Assembly: GCF_016908395.1 (NCBI RefSeq) | Contig: NZ_JAFBDU010000002.1 | Coordinates: forward strand, 248,001-312,000 | Source: Metabacillus crassostreae | GTDB lineage: Bacteria > Bacillota > Bacilli > Bacillales > Bacillaceae | DNA: 64,000 nucleotides | Direction: 5' to 3' | Shown here: piece by piece, positions 1-10,164 of the stretch | Numbering within the stretch: the first letter of the stretch is position 1 | Layout of the letters: every line of letters begins with the position of its first letter | The notes under the pieces: model-generated | What the model saw: only the letters and a program-made list of their open reading frames with translations | The model's database searches: none | What the model was told of the DNA's origin: nothing | Translations under genes and position numbers: made by a program

Positions 1-571
1 TATGGTTTTTCGCAATATTATCCCACCCATGATAATAAAGATTTGTCACTGGATCCTGCAGAAAATCCTCATGACCATGATATTGTTTAAGTCCATCTCT
101 GAAATAATCCTCACGATCTAGTAATCTCCCAACTCTTAAAAGAAACAAGCCGGCCATCATCATCGTATCTACCCATGCCTGTTCAGGAAAAACATCTTTT
201 ACTGAATTCACTGTATGTTGAAAAATTCCATCAGCAAAACGTGGTGCATCATTTTTAAGATATTCTGCCATCTCTTTAATAACATTCAAGTACTTTTCAT
301 CCTCTGTCACAGAGTAAAGTGTGATTAATGTATGCCCTATTGAAACACCATTAATAGACAACTTTGGTAGACCATCCTCAAGCCATTCATCTACCCATGT
401 TTTTAATAAATCAATATATTCTTGTTTTTCTGTTGCTTCATAAGCTGCTGCTATTCCATAAAAAGCAACACCACCAGGCCAATCCCAATTAAAATCCATT
501 TCGAATGTTCTTTTCACCACTTTATCTAGTACTTCCTGAATTTCTAATTCATCAAATTGAAGTTTTGGCAT
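1..571 (-). CDS. GH105 unsaturated uronyl hydrolase (partial, 3' end outside window)
   Basis: This is the first ~190 residues of a glycoside hydrolase family 105 enzyme (YteR/YesR type); the remainder lies beyond the left edge. The family hydrates and removes the 4,5-unsaturated uronic acid that polysaccharide lyases leave on oligosaccharides. The motif WVDTMMMAG, with the likely catalytic Asp135, and the preceding IGHTLITLYSVTEDEKY helix match the alpha/alpha-barrel fold. There is no signal peptide, so it should act in the cytoplasm on imported oligosaccharides. The ATG at 571 has GGAGG 8 nt upstream. It follows the second binding-protein gene by 22 bp and is probably the distal gene of the yes-like operon. 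GH88 is the nearest alternative, but the WVDT context favours GH105. Confidence 0.85.
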   Translation of the reverse strand, partial: MPKLQFDELEIQEVLDKVVKRTFEMDFNWDWPGGVAFYGIAAAYEATEKQEYIDLLKTWVDEWLEDGLPKLSINGVSIGHTLITLYSVTEDEKYLNVIKEMAEYLKNDAPRFADGIFQHTVNSVKDVFPEQAWVDTMMMAGLFLLRVGRLLDREDYFRDGLKQYHGHEDFLQDPVTNLYYHGWDNIAKNH

Positions 572-593
572 GTCATTTCCCTCCATTTTTGTT

Positions 594-1994
<1,401 letters not shown>

Positions 1995-2033
1995 TTAATT
2001 GTAAGTATTTACATTCAGTTGGTCTACTTAAAA

Positions 2034-2702
2034 TCACTCATTTAACAGATCTTTTTCATTTAAATTTTCAGTTATGTCCATTTCTCTTTTTTTACTTATT
2101 GCATTAAAAGCATTAATTGCTGGTTTTGTCATAACTAATGCAAATATATTACCACTGCATACTATTAGTAAAGGTGGTCCAAAAGATAATAAAATAGCTA
2201 ATCCTACACTACTTACAAAGATCATGATTGTTGAAAAAGGTCTCATAATCATAATAAAAAAAGAATTCTTAAACACCTGTGAGATCTTCAACTCATAATG
2301 AACATACATTGGAAAAATATAAAATAGAACACAAATAAAGAGTATTGAAATGATTAAAAAAGGAACGGATAATAGATTTTGAATTTGTGGTGAAGCTTGC
2401 TGCAGGAAGTAATAGTCAATAACTAATACCGTTCCTGCCATTACGATAACCGCTCCTAGAATGTTACTTTTAATAAACTCTTTTTTGTATGATCTCCAAA
2501 AAACCTCCGTTATAGAAATGTCCATTTCTCCCATTGCCCACCTTCTGACCACAGCAAACATTGCTACTGTTGCAGGGAAGAATCCTAAAATAATGAAACC
2601 AAGTAATGAAAAGAAGATCCATAGAATATTTAAAAGTACTAATCTTGTAATCCATTCAAGAACGTTATTTACACCACCCATAACTCCATGTGTTTCCATC
2701 AT
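2034..2702 (-). CDS. YesL-like DUF624 membrane protein
   Basis: This 222-residue integral membrane protein belongs to the DUF624/YesL family. It shows about five hydrophobic segments (roughly residues 17-50, 73-95, 105-130, 146-170, 175-195) and the family motif in which a TATV-like stretch (here ATVAMFAVVRRW) precedes a conserved WxMGE. In B. subtilis yesL neighbours the rhamnogalacturonan uptake genes yesMNOPQ, and members recur in CUT1 sugar operons, but the biochemical role is unknown. It lies downstream of the two permeases and upstream of the second binding protein. The ribosome-binding site (GGGGCAT) is weak and MM offers two possible starts. A second copy is at 35693..36316. Confidence 0.85.
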   Translation of the reverse strand: MMETHGVMGGVNNVLEWITRLVLLNILWIFFSLLGFIILGFFPATVAMFAVVRRWAMGEMDISITEVFWRSYKKEFIKSNILGAVIVMAGTVLVIDYYFLQQASPQIQNLLSVPFLIISILFICVLFYIFPMYVHYELKISQVFKNSFFIMIMRPFSTIMIFVSSVGLAILLSFGPPLLIVCSGNIFALVMTKPAINAFNAISKKREMDITENLNEKDLLNE

Positions 2703-2768
2703 ATATGCCCCATTCCTTTTTCAATAATTTCTATCTTTTTCTTTATTTTTTCTAGATAAAAGATATAG

Positions 2769-2800
2769 AGGGTTAGCCTAGCTTAGCTAAGCTTAACCCT
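2769..2800 (-). terminator. Hairpin between permease and YesL-like gene
   Basis: Arms AGGGTTA and TAACCCT enclose a GC/TA-rich inner stem, and the hairpin begins inside the stop codon of the permease gene. On the minus strand it is not followed by a clean U-run. It may therefore reduce downstream expression or protect the upstream message rather than terminate fully. Confidence 0.5.
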
Positions 2801-3686
2801 TTAATCCACTTGTACTAATTCCTTCAACTACATGCCTTTGGAATAAGAAGAAGATAACGAAAACAGGTACTAACGTAACAATTGACATCGCAAACATTGC
2901 ACCCCAATTTGATACAGTTTCATTACTTAGAAACATATTTAGTGCCATTGAAACAGTGTATTTATCAGGACTATTTAAATATAGTACTGGTCCTAATAAG
3001 TTATCCCATGTCCAATAAAATGAGAATATTGCAGCAGTAGCCAATGCTGGTCTAATTAAAGGAAGAATTATTTTATAAAAAATCTTAAATGTATTACATC
3101 CATCAATAGTAGCTGCTTCATCTAGCTCTCTTGGAATTGTTCGAATAAATTGAACAAGTAGGAATATAAAAAACGGATGTCCGAAATATGCAGGTACTGC
3201 GATTGGTTTTATTGAATCTAGCCACCCTAGCTTTGCGAAAATGATATACTGTGGAATCATTACGACTTCATATGGTAGCATTAACGTCACCATCATGATT
3301 GCGAACCAAAAGCTTTTTCCGAAAAATTCCAGCCTTGCAAACCCAAATGCAATAACAGCTGAAGATATGACTTGACCTACCATTGTGAAAAACACTAGGA
3401 CAACTGTATTTTTAATAAATACCCCGAAGGAGTTCCCTCCGATTCCTTCCCAGCCTTGTGCAAAGTTAACAAAAGTCCATGGATCAGGAATAAGTGATTG
3501 TGCAGTAACAAATATTGTTTCACTAGGCTTAAATGAACTCATTAATAGCCAAATTACTGGATAAAGCATGAGTATTGCAAAACCACCAACAAGAATGTGA
3601 TAAACCCACCATTTAGGTTTTTTCATTTTTCGAACTTTCAATCCTGCTGTACTAGGATCCTGTTTTAATTTCGTTTCTGTTTGCAT
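2793..3686 (-). CDS. CUT1 sugar ABC transporter permease (MalG/YesQ type)
   Basis: This inner-membrane permease of a carbohydrate importer has 297 residues, the normal MalG-type length, and six hydrophobic segments. The cytoplasmic coupling loop [20 protein letters not shown] (about residues 190-210) matches the EAAxxDGA signature that docks on the ATPase. The C-terminus ...[10 protein letters not shown] is typical of the family. GGGGGG precedes the ATG by a good distance. It is 2 bp from the partner permease 3689..4588, so translation is probably coupled. No ATPase gene is in the window, as is usual for Bacillus CUT1 systems that share MsmX. Confidence 0.92.
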   Translation of the reverse strand: MQTETKLKQDPSTAGLKVRKMKKPKWWVYHILVGGFAILMLYPVIWLLMSSFKPSETIFVTAQSLIPDPWTFVNFAQGWEGIGGNSFGVFIKNTVVLVFFTMVGQVISSAVIAFGFARLEFFGKSFWFAIMMVTLMLPYEVVMIPQYIIFAKLGWLDSIKPIAVPAYFGHPFFIFLLVQFIRTIPRELDEAATIDGCNTFKIFYKIILPLIRPALATAAIFSFYWTWDNLLGPVLYLNSPDKYTVSMALNMFLSNETVSNWGAMFAMSIVTLVPVFVIFFLFQRHVVEGISTSGLKG

Positions 3687-3688
3687 TG

Positions 3689-4588
3689 TTATTTCCCCCC
3701 TTCAGATTCATAATGAACCCAATACTTCGATGAGAAGAATATGATTGCAGTGAGGATACCGACAATGATTAACATCACCCATGCCATTGCTGATGCATAT
3801 CCCATATTAAAGAATTCAAAACCTTGAATGAACAAATATAGTGAATAAAGAAGTGTACCATCTAAAGGTCCACCTGTACCCTTTGAAATGATAAATGCAG
3901 GCACAAATGTCATAAATGCTGCAATTGTTTGCATGATTGTGTTAAATAAAATAACAGGACTTAACATTGGTAGCGTGATTTTCGTGAACTTCTGCCAAAA
4001 AGTAGCACCATCAACACTAGCTGCTTCATAATAAGTAACTGGTATGCTTTTTAATCCAGCTAAGAAAATTAACATGGAGGAACCAAATTGCCAAACAGAT
4101 AGAAGGATTAACATCCAAAGTGCTGCTGTAGGATCTCCAAACCAGCGAACATCTGGTAAACCGAATACTCCTAATAATAGATTGATAATTCCTTCATCAC
4201 CAAAAATATTTCTCCACATAATTGCAACTGCTACACTTCCACCAATTAAAGATGGTAGATAGAATAATGATCGATAAAGACCTACTGCTCTAGATGCTGT
4301 GTTTAAAATCATCGCTATAATAAGAGCAAAGCCTAATCTTAATGGAACACCAGCAAACACGTAAATGAGTGTAACTTTAAGAGATTGCCAGTATCTTGGA
4401 TCTTCGGTGAACATTTTTTTATAGTTTTCTAAGCCTATCCACTGAGGAGCTCCAAATAGGTTATATTTAGTAAAAGAAAAATATAAGGAGGCTAGTATTG
4501 GGATAAAAGTAAAGGCCAGAAATCCTATTATAAAGGGGCTAATAAATAAGTAGCCTCTTACATTTTGCCTGATAGCTCGTGTACTCAT
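3689..4588 (-). CDS. CUT1 sugar ABC transporter permease (MalF/YesP type)
   Basis: This is the partner permease of the importer, 299 residues with about six membrane segments. The coupling loop reads [20 protein letters not shown] (about residues 188-207), the classic EAA signature. The N-terminus is short, as in Gram-positive MalF/YesP proteins that lack the large MalF periplasmic insert. AAGGAAT lies before the ATG. It sits downstream of the binding-protein gene 4849..6156, but the 260-bp gap holds a MITE-like insertion and a strong hairpin, so permease levels are likely lower than binding-protein levels (inference). Confidence 0.92.
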   Translation of the reverse strand: MSTRAIRQNVRGYLFISPFIIGFLAFTFIPILASLYFSFTKYNLFGAPQWIGLENYKKMFTEDPRYWQSLKVTLIYVFAGVPLRLGFALIIAMILNTASRAVGLYRSLFYLPSLIGGSVAVAIMWRNIFGDEGIINLLLGVFGLPDVRWFGDPTAALWMLILLSVWQFGSSMLIFLAGLKSIPVTYYEAASVDGATFWQKFTKITLPMLSPVILFNTIMQTIAAFMTFVPAFIISKGTGGPLDGTLLYSLYLFIQGFEFFNMGYASAMAWVMLIIVGILTAIIFFSSKYWVHYESEGGK

Positions 4589-4617
4589 ACAATCATTCCT
4601 TTCAACGGAACTTTATT

Positions 4618-4803
4618 TAAGATAAGGCTGTTTTCGTAAAATTTGTTGCTCTAACAATATTGAAGGAAACAGCACTTTATTAAGTCTAGTGGCATTTTTT
4701 CTTTCTGCTAGAAAAGGACCATTTATTCGATAAAAAGACTGTTTTCAACAGATAATTAAGGAAATTAGCAACAATCTTTCTTTCAGAAAAGAGCCTAAGA
4801 TAA
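4618..4803. mobile_element. MITE-like element copy 1 with 8-bp target duplication
   Basis: A 170-bp non-coding element at 4626..4795 is flanked on both sides by the identical 8-mer TAAGATAA (4618..4625 and 4796..4803). Its ends are inverted repeats: GGCTGTTTTCGTAAA to TTTGTTGCT on the left pairs with AGCAACAATCTTTCTTTC to AGAAAAGAGCC on the right. A related copy at 35456..35618 has its own perfect 8-bp duplication. No reading frame lies inside. Eight-bp duplications and GGCTxTTTTC ends recall ISL3-family insertion sequences, so a trans-acting ISL3-type transposase is the likely mover (inference). It sits inside a transporter operon, between binding-protein and permease genes. Confidence 0.85.
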
Positions 4804-4806
4804 AGT

Positions 4807-4838
4807 CTGATAGCTGATCGAATATGATCAGCTATCAG
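4807..4838 (-). terminator. Perfect hairpin after binding-protein gene
   Basis: CTGATAGCTGATC and GATCAGCTATCAG form a perfect 13-bp stem with a 6-nt loop, just downstream of the 4849..6156 stop codon. No U-run follows on the minus strand. It probably protects or attenuates the operon message so that the binding protein is made in excess over the permeases. Confidence 0.6.
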
Positions 4839-4848
4839 TCTCTACTCT

Positions 4849-6156
4849 TTATTTATTTTGAGACAAGATACTTTCTGCTTGTTGTCTAAATTGTTTTGCA
4901 GCATCTTCGACTTTAAGTTGACCGTAATTCATTTGTTCAGATAAACTATCAAGCATTTCGATGATTTCACCAGCACCAATCGGATCTGGACCATCAAATG
5001 CTGAACTGTTTTCCTCAGCCCACTCAACACTATCAAACACTTGAACTTGTTCAGGAGTAAGAACTGGCTTTAAAGCATCCTTCACAGCTGATGAACCTGG
5101 GATACCACGATCACCTAAGATTAATTTATTTGCTTCTTCATTATTAACAAAGAAGTTGATAAACTTAGCTGCTTCTTCTTTATGCTCTGAATTATTCGCT
5201 ACTGACCAGAACATACTAGGTTTTAAATATAAGCCATCACTTGTGTTAGGTCCTGGCATGTTTTGAATTTTTAATGGTCTGTTAGCTACTTGCTGTAACC
5301 CAACAAATTGGTTAGACCATTGCCAAATACCAACTGCTTTTTCTTTCACAACAGGGTCATCTTCAATACCTTTAACTTGAGCTAAATAATCTGGAGTTGG
5401 AGCAGCACCATCTTTAACTAATCCAGATGTCATTTCGAAGAAATCAACAAACAATTGATCATCCTCATAGCCTAAAGTTGTACCATCTTTGCTATATAAT
5501 GTTTTTCCTTGTGTTCTTAAGTAATAGTTGAAAAATACATCTGCTTTCATACCAGTATCAGCAAAAATTCCTGCATCTTTAGCTTTTTTTGCCATTTCTT
5601 TATAATCATCCCAAGTCCAATCCTCTTTAAGAGAATCAATACCAGCTTTCTTTAACAATGCTTCATCATAATGAAAACCAACAACATTTACCCCTAAGTT
5701 AAAGCCATATAGCTTATCATCTATTTTTCCACCATTAACGTAGTTATCAGTGAAATTTGTTACATCAATTTGATCTCCAATATATGGTGTCATATCAGCT
5801 AACTGACCATTTTCTGCATATTGTGAGAAGTAAGAAAGATCCATTTGGATAATATCAGGCAATTTTTGAGCAGATGCCTGTGGTGCAAGTTTCTTCCAAT
5901 AATCGTCCCAGCTTGCATATTCAGCTTGGATTTTCACACCTGGATTTTCTTTTTCATACATTTCGATAACTTTCAGTGTGTAATCATGTCTTGGTTCAGA
6001 TCCCCACCATGCAATACGAACGGTTACTTCCTCTTCCTTTTTGTCTCCTGAATCTCCCGAATCTGAAGTAGATTCACCAGATGTACTGTTACCACTACAT
6101 GCTGCTAGAGAAAATACCATGAAAACCGATAAAAACAACATCAACCATTTTTTCAT
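4849..6156 (-). CDS. ABC transporter sugar-binding lipoprotein (YesO type)
   Basis: This 435-residue family 1 extracellular binding protein has signal peptide MKKWLMLFLSVFMVFSLAAC, with the lipid-modified Cys20, then a Ser/Gly-rich linker and a binding domain starting VRIAWWGSEPRHDY. It delivers an oligosaccharide to the permeases encoded just downstream. Gene order (kinase, regulator, this, permease, permease) equals B. subtilis yesMNOPQ. GGGGGA precedes the ATG. A perfect cre match at 6186..6199 suggests CcpA control, and the YesMN-like pair upstream is the presumed inducer-sensing activator. The ligand is unknown; a uronate-containing oligosaccharide is inferred from context. Confidence 0.9.
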   Translation of the reverse strand: MKKWLMLFLSVFMVFSLAACSGNSTSGESTSDSGDSGDKKEEEVTVRIAWWGSEPRHDYTLKVIEMYEKENPGVKIQAEYASWDDYWKKLAPQASAQKLPDIIQMDLSYFSQYAENGQLADMTPYIGDQIDVTNFTDNYVNGGKIDDKLYGFNLGVNVVGFHYDEALLKKAGIDSLKEDWTWDDYKEMAKKAKDAGIFADTGMKADVFFNYYLRTQGKTLYSKDGTTLGYEDDQLFVDFFEMTSGLVKDGAAPTPDYLAQVKGIEDDPVVKEKAVGIWQWSNQFVGLQQVANRPLKIQNMPGPNTSDGLYLKPSMFWSVANNSEHKEEAAKFINFFVNNEEANKLILGDRGIPGSSAVKDALKPVLTPEQVQVFDSVEWAEENSSAFDGPDPIGAGEIIEMLDSLSEQMNYGQLKVEDAAKQFRQQAESILSQNK

Positions 6157-6185
6157 TTTTTTATCCCCCTTGTTAAGAACTTTTT

Positions 6186-6199
6186 TGTTACCGCTTACA
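6186..6199 (-). promoter_or_regulatory. CcpA cre site, perfect consensus match
   Basis: TGTAAGCGGTAACA on the minus strand fits TGWAANCGNTNWCA at every position. It lies about 30 bp upstream of the binding-protein start, just downstream of a TATAAAAT-like -10 sequence. CcpA binding there would block transcription of the transporter genes when a preferred sugar is present. Confidence 0.75.
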
Positions 6200-6348
6200 A
6201 ACCTTATTTTATAGGGTTTATTAAACTATTAAAATGTAAAAAACAGTTAACAGTGTTCAAAAAACAGTGTATTGTGATTTATATGTCAGATAAAAGAGAA
6301 AGTCCATCCAACAAAAATGAGGCAGGGACATAAATTTTTAAGCTAATG

Positions 6349-6409
6349 AAAAACCCGAATTATTAAGTGATATGTCAATTAAACATTCGACCTAATAGTT
6401 CGGGTTTTT
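6349..6409. terminator. Bidirectional terminator downstream of response regulator
   Basis: AAAAACCCGAATTATTA pairs with TAATAGTTCGGGTTTTT across a ~26-nt loop, giving A- and T-tracts on both strands. It can end the kinase-regulator transcript that stops coding at 6713, separating it from the CcpA-controlled transporter promoter. Confidence 0.7.
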
Positions 6410-6450
6410 ATTTGCACTCTTCAATGTTTTTAGATTTTGCATACTATTTT

Positions 6451-6603
6451 TAAGAACAAGTGTAATGGAGCGGAAGACATTTGACTCCTGCGGGTGCAGA
6501 GGAAAGGCTGAGACCCCACAGGCGCGCAGCTTACGAGGAGGCTTAGCTTCCTCCCCGCGGAAAGCAAATGTCTGCAGCGCAATGGAACGAACTTGTTTCT
6601 TTC
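6451..6603. repeat. GC-rich imperfect hairpin repeat, copy A
   Basis: A markedly GC-rich palindromic block lies in AT-rich surroundings. The outer arms AAGAACAAGT and ACTTGTTTCTT and the inner arms GAAGACATTTG and CAAATGTCTGC fold back on each other. The core CTCCTGCGGGTG...AGAGGAAAGG recurs in copy B (13485..13605) and, inverted and diverged, in copy C (13218..13350). It contains no gene. This looks like a dispersed Bacillaceae intergenic repeat. Confidence 0.75.
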
Positions 6604-6712
6604 AACTGAACTGAATTTAGGGATTATTCGTCTTTTTGAATGATTTCTTTAATTATGTCCCAGCCTCTATCTTTTTGCTGTAAATGGGTACCTGTAGAAC
6701 CTTATTAATTAA

Positions 6713-8251
6713 TTAATTCACTTTTTTATATTCTGATGGAGAATAACCAGTTATTTTCTTAAATACCTGACTGAAATATTGAGGGTTATCTCCAAATCCA
6801 ATCGTCTCGGCTATAGTAAATACCTTAACATCATCCATTGATTGAATTTGTTCGATTGCTTTATTAATTCTAACTTCTGTCACATAGTTTGAAAATTTCT
6901 TACCTGTTTCTTGTTTAAATAATTTCCCTAAATAATCTGCGTTCATAAAAACTTTATTAGCTACCCATTTTAATGAAAGATCTGCATTACCAAGATTGTC
7001 TTTTACAAGATCAATCATTTTTTTGATAATTGCAGAATGATTTGACTTGTGTCTGTCATAATGAATTTGTGTGATTTCAGTTGCTGTTATGACAAAGAAC
7101 TCCTTCATTTGTTGAATAGTGTCCATCTCAACTAAAGAAGACATCTTTCCCATATATTCCTGAAGATTACTTGTATCTGCGTTTTGAAGCATCATAAGGA
7201 ATATTTGCATAACATAAGAACGAACTAAACTAATAGACAACCTACTTTTTGTTAAATCATTAAAGAAACGTGTAATCTCGCTTTCTACCTTTTCTAAATT
7301 TCCTGATTTGATAAATAAGCACAGACTTTGACCATCATACTCGTACCCAGCTATTTTATTTTCTTGATGTATATCGCTTTTTGTAATTATGCTTCCCTCA
7401 CCTAAATAAAACCTATGATTCAAGCATTCAAGTGCTTCAAGATAAAGTCTTCTTACTTGAGTAATACAATCAACATCACTTATTGCAACAGTCATATCCA
7501 TTTCATAAATATCGTAAAAATGATCTCTCAATTGTTCAATCTTAGATTGCAAGTTCGTAAACTCATGATCACTTACAAGAAATAAAACATATTCTCCTAT
7601 ACTTGTTGATAAAACTGATTGCGAGAATAAATCTTCTCCAAGATTTTCGATAACAAACATGTGTTCATAATGATAATCACCTTCTATTCGAAAAATCAGC
7701 AATCGAATGTATTCATCTTGAAAATTAACTTTTAGCAAACCTTCATAAAATTGAATACCTCTGTTACTATCAGGTTTACTTGAAATAAACTCTTTTAATA
7801 GCTGCTTCTTAACATAAGGCTGTACTTGATCTAAACGACTTTTAGTTTCTATTAAAAATTGAGATTTTTTTGCTTCACGATCCAGCTCCCCAATTACTTT
7901 ATTTAACGCATCAGCAATACTTGATTCGTTACATGGCTTTAATAAATACTGTTTAACACCAAATTCCATAGCTTGCTTTGCATAATTAAAATCATTGAAG
8001 CCTGATAAAATAATAAATTTTATGGCTGGAAGCTCACTTGAGATTAATTCAACTAATTGTAAGCCGTTCATCCCTGGCATTTTAATATCACATATGACAA
8101 TATCAGGCTGCTGTTTTTGAATAAAATCATAAGCTTCAAGGCCATTTCTTGCGGTACCAATTAATGCTGTACCTAAATCTTTCCAATTGATAATTCTTGA
8201 AATCCCTTCTAAAATAATCCTTTCATCATCAACAAGTAAAACTTTATACAT
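6713..8251 (-). CDS. YesN-type response regulator with AraC DNA-binding domain
   Basis: This 512-residue regulator has an N-terminal receiver domain (acidic pocket D8/D9, phospho-acceptor D55 in ICDIKMPG, conserved K105 in LLKPCN), a long middle region, and a C-terminal AraC domain from about residue 410 with two helix-turn-helix units. The ending ...QVFKKITGYSPSEYKK is classic AraC. It overlaps the kinase gene by 8 bp, so the two proteins are translationally coupled. By position it activates the downstream transporter genes when the kinase senses a sugar or a loaded transporter. GAGGTGGG precedes the ATG. Confidence 0.93.
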   Translation of the reverse strand: MYKVLLVDDERIILEGISRIINWKDLGTALIGTARNGLEAYDFIQKQQPDIVICDIKMPGMNGLQLVELISSELPAIKFIILSGFNDFNYAKQAMEFGVKQYLLKPCNESSIADALNKVIGELDREAKKSQFLIETKSRLDQVQPYVKKQLLKEFISSKPDSNRGIQFYEGLLKVNFQDEYIRLLIFRIEGDYHYEHMFVIENLGEDLFSQSVLSTSIGEYVLFLVSDHEFTNLQSKIEQLRDHFYDIYEMDMTVAISDVDCITQVRRLYLEALECLNHRFYLGEGSIITKSDIHQENKIAGYEYDGQSLCLFIKSGNLEKVESEITRFFNDLTKSRLSISLVRSYVMQIFLMMLQNADTSNLQEYMGKMSSLVEMDTIQQMKEFFVITATEITQIHYDRHKSNHSAIIKKMIDLVKDNLGNADLSLKWVANKVFMNADYLGKLFKQETGKKFSNYVTEVRINKAIEQIQSMDDVKVFTIAETIGFGDNPQYFSQVFKKITGYSPSEYKKVN

Positions 8252-10010
8252 AATCCCACCTCATCTGATATGGAATAACTATGAGTACCTGTGTTCCTTT
8301 ACCAAGTTCACTATCAATTTGTAGTCCATATTCCTGACCGAAAACAAATTTAATTCTCGCATCGATATTTTGTAATCCAATGCCATTACCTCTAGTCTTC
8401 ATATCACCATTTTTAACTTGTGCAAGCTGCTGTTTATCCATCCCTGGTCCATTATCTTCAACTAGTAAGTGAAGATAATCTTCTTCTTTAGAAGCAGTAA
8501 CCCTGATCTCGCAGGGCTCTACCATCATCTCTAATGCATAATGAATGGCATTTTCAACAAGAGGTTGTAGCACTAGCTTTGGGATCATACAATCCTTTAC
8601 TTTTTCATCAATACATAATGAAAATTCCAGCCGCTCTTCAAATCGAAATTTCTGTATGGTCACATAGTGTTCAACCATTTCCATTTCTTCTCTTACAGTG
8701 ATAACATCATCTTTTATACTTATTGCATTTCTTAATAAATAGCCGAGTGATTCTACCATTTTTGATATCTGTTGTTGCTGATTTACCTTTGCTAACCAAT
8801 TAATAGATTCGAGTGTGTTATAAAGAAAGTGTGGGTTTATTTGAGATTGTAATGCTTTAAATTCTGTATCTTTAATTAAAAGCTGTTTTTCATAATTCTC
8901 TTTAATCAAGTCATTTATCTGCTCAATCATGATGAAAAAATTCCGATGGAGAATGCCAACTTCATCGTGATATTGTGAAGGTGTAAAGCTTTCTGCTACT
9001 TTAAAGTCTCCCTTTTGAACAAACTTCATAGCTGAAACTAAATTTCCTATTGGGTTTGTAATTCTTTCTGAAAATCGGATAATTAATAAAATGGCTGAAA
9101 TAGAAATGGTTAAAAACAAAAAGATTACCAAAAACTTGATCATTGTTACTTTCGCAAACATTGTTCCAAAAGGTAACACATTCCAGTATGTCCAGTTAGC
9201 ATAGGGAGACTTAGAATAAGTAACAAAAAAGCTTCTTCCATATATGCTTTGAATTTGATAACCCTGCTTGCTATTTGTAGTTAATTGAAGTTTATCAAAA
9301 TTTGCTAGCGTGGTATCTTCAGCAAAAAATATATACTCACCCTTAGAAATAGCAATAAATCCCTCACCTTCCCACTCTCTCGGAAGCTCTTTCACAATAT
9401 CTTTCAATTTCACTTCTACAATCAATGTTCCTAAATTTTCTAAGCTTAGATTTTCATATGATTTAACCTGTCTTGCTGAAAAAATGGTATCTTCGTCATC
9501 TTCCAAGGATATCCAACTATTGCTTCCATTTTCATCTTCTGCTTTTTTCATAACATATTCTTTTTGATCATATAAAATCATTGAGGAAACTCCTCCAGCT
9601 CGAAATTCCTTTCCACTATGATCAAAAAGATGAATTGATTGGATATACCTTTCTGCACCTATATAACTAGTTAGTTTTTCCCAAACCTCTTGTTCAATTT
9701 GATATTTTTCATATTTTGATAAATTCTTTTTAGACCTTGTTAATGCGTGTTGAATAACATCATCAGTCAAGATTTTGTAAGTTACTTCCTCGATATTCTT
9801 AAGTTCATCCTCAATTCGGTTAGAAGACATAATTAAAACTTGTGAAGACTGGCGATATATTTGTTCATCATAGCTATTAAAAGCATATTGAAAACCCATG
9901 ATTATAAAGGACAAACAAACGATTAATAAAATCGAGATAAATAAAATTAACTTGTATTTAATTTTTAAATTTTTATATTTATTTGAAATCAAAACTTTTA
10001 AGTTCTTCAT
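8244..10010 (-). CDS. YesM-type sensor histidine kinase
   Basis: This membrane histidine kinase has 588 residues: transmembrane segment 1 at about residues 20-42, an extracellular sensing domain of ~245 residues, segment 2 at about 290-312, a HAMP linker, and a His_kinase domain with the phospho-acceptor His394 in SQINPHFLYNTLESINW. The HATPase motifs are PLVENAIHYALE, DNGPGMD and GNGIGLQNI. This is the LytS/YesM class. It signals to the adjacent AraC-type regulator. A cre-like sequence lies upstream at 10070..10083. The extracellular ligand is unknown. Confidence 0.93.
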   Translation of the reverse strand: MKNLKVLISNKYKNLKIKYKLILFISILLIVCLSFIIMGFQYAFNSYDEQIYRQSSQVLIMSSNRIEDELKNIEEVTYKILTDDVIQHALTRSKKNLSKYEKYQIEQEVWEKLTSYIGAERYIQSIHLFDHSGKEFRAGGVSSMILYDQKEYVMKKAEDENGSNSWISLEDDEDTIFSARQVKSYENLSLENLGTLIVEVKLKDIVKELPREWEGEGFIAISKGEYIFFAEDTTLANFDKLQLTTNSKQGYQIQSIYGRSFFVTYSKSPYANWTYWNVLPFGTMFAKVTMIKFLVIFLFLTISISAILLIIRFSERITNPIGNLVSAMKFVQKGDFKVAESFTPSQYHDEVGILHRNFFIMIEQINDLIKENYEKQLLIKDTEFKALQSQINPHFLYNTLESINWLAKVNQQQQISKMVESLGYLLRNAISIKDDVITVREEMEMVEHYVTIQKFRFEERLEFSLCIDEKVKDCMIPKLVLQPLVENAIHYALEMMVEPCEIRVTASKEEDYLHLLVEDNGPGMDKQQLAQVKNGDMKTRGNGIGLQNIDARIKFVFGQEYGLQIDSELGKGTQVLIVIPYQMRWDYV

Positions 10011-10069
10011 CGTTTAGAACTCCAATGTAGTAATTTACTGAATCATGGTTAGGTAGATTTCAGTAATTC

Positions 10070-10083
10070 AGTAACCGCTTTCA
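10070..10083 (-). promoter_or_regulatory. cre-like site before YesM-type kinase
   Basis: TGAAAGCGGTTACT on the minus strand matches the cre consensus except at the last base. It is about 60 bp upstream of the kinase start codon. CcpA could therefore also limit the sensor pair. Confidence 0.5.
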
Positions 10084-10164
10084 AATTAAAAATCACAACT
10101 TCTCTCCCTTCTTGAGTAAAGAGAGCAGCCTCATTCTTGATCACAGTAAACAAATTCTGTAAAC

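Larger units (their letters stand above)
6319..6667. repeat. 349-bp element with GAGGC-GGGACATAA inverted ends
   Basis: The ends GAGGCAGGGACATAAATTT (6319 on) and, on the other strand, GAGGCTGGGACATAATTAAAG (ending at 6667) are imperfect inverted repeats about 20 bp long. Inside are a terminator-like stem (6349..6409) and, nested within, the GC-rich hairpin repeat at 6451..6603. It has no coding capacity and no clear target duplication. Together with the cre/promoter region it explains nearly all of the 556-bp gap between the binding-protein gene and its regulator gene. Confidence 0.7.

Noticed and set aside
2461-2727. Plus-strand frame of 88 codons opposite the YesL-like gene
   Set aside because: It is the antisense shadow of a well-supported membrane protein gene; its composition reflects that gene.
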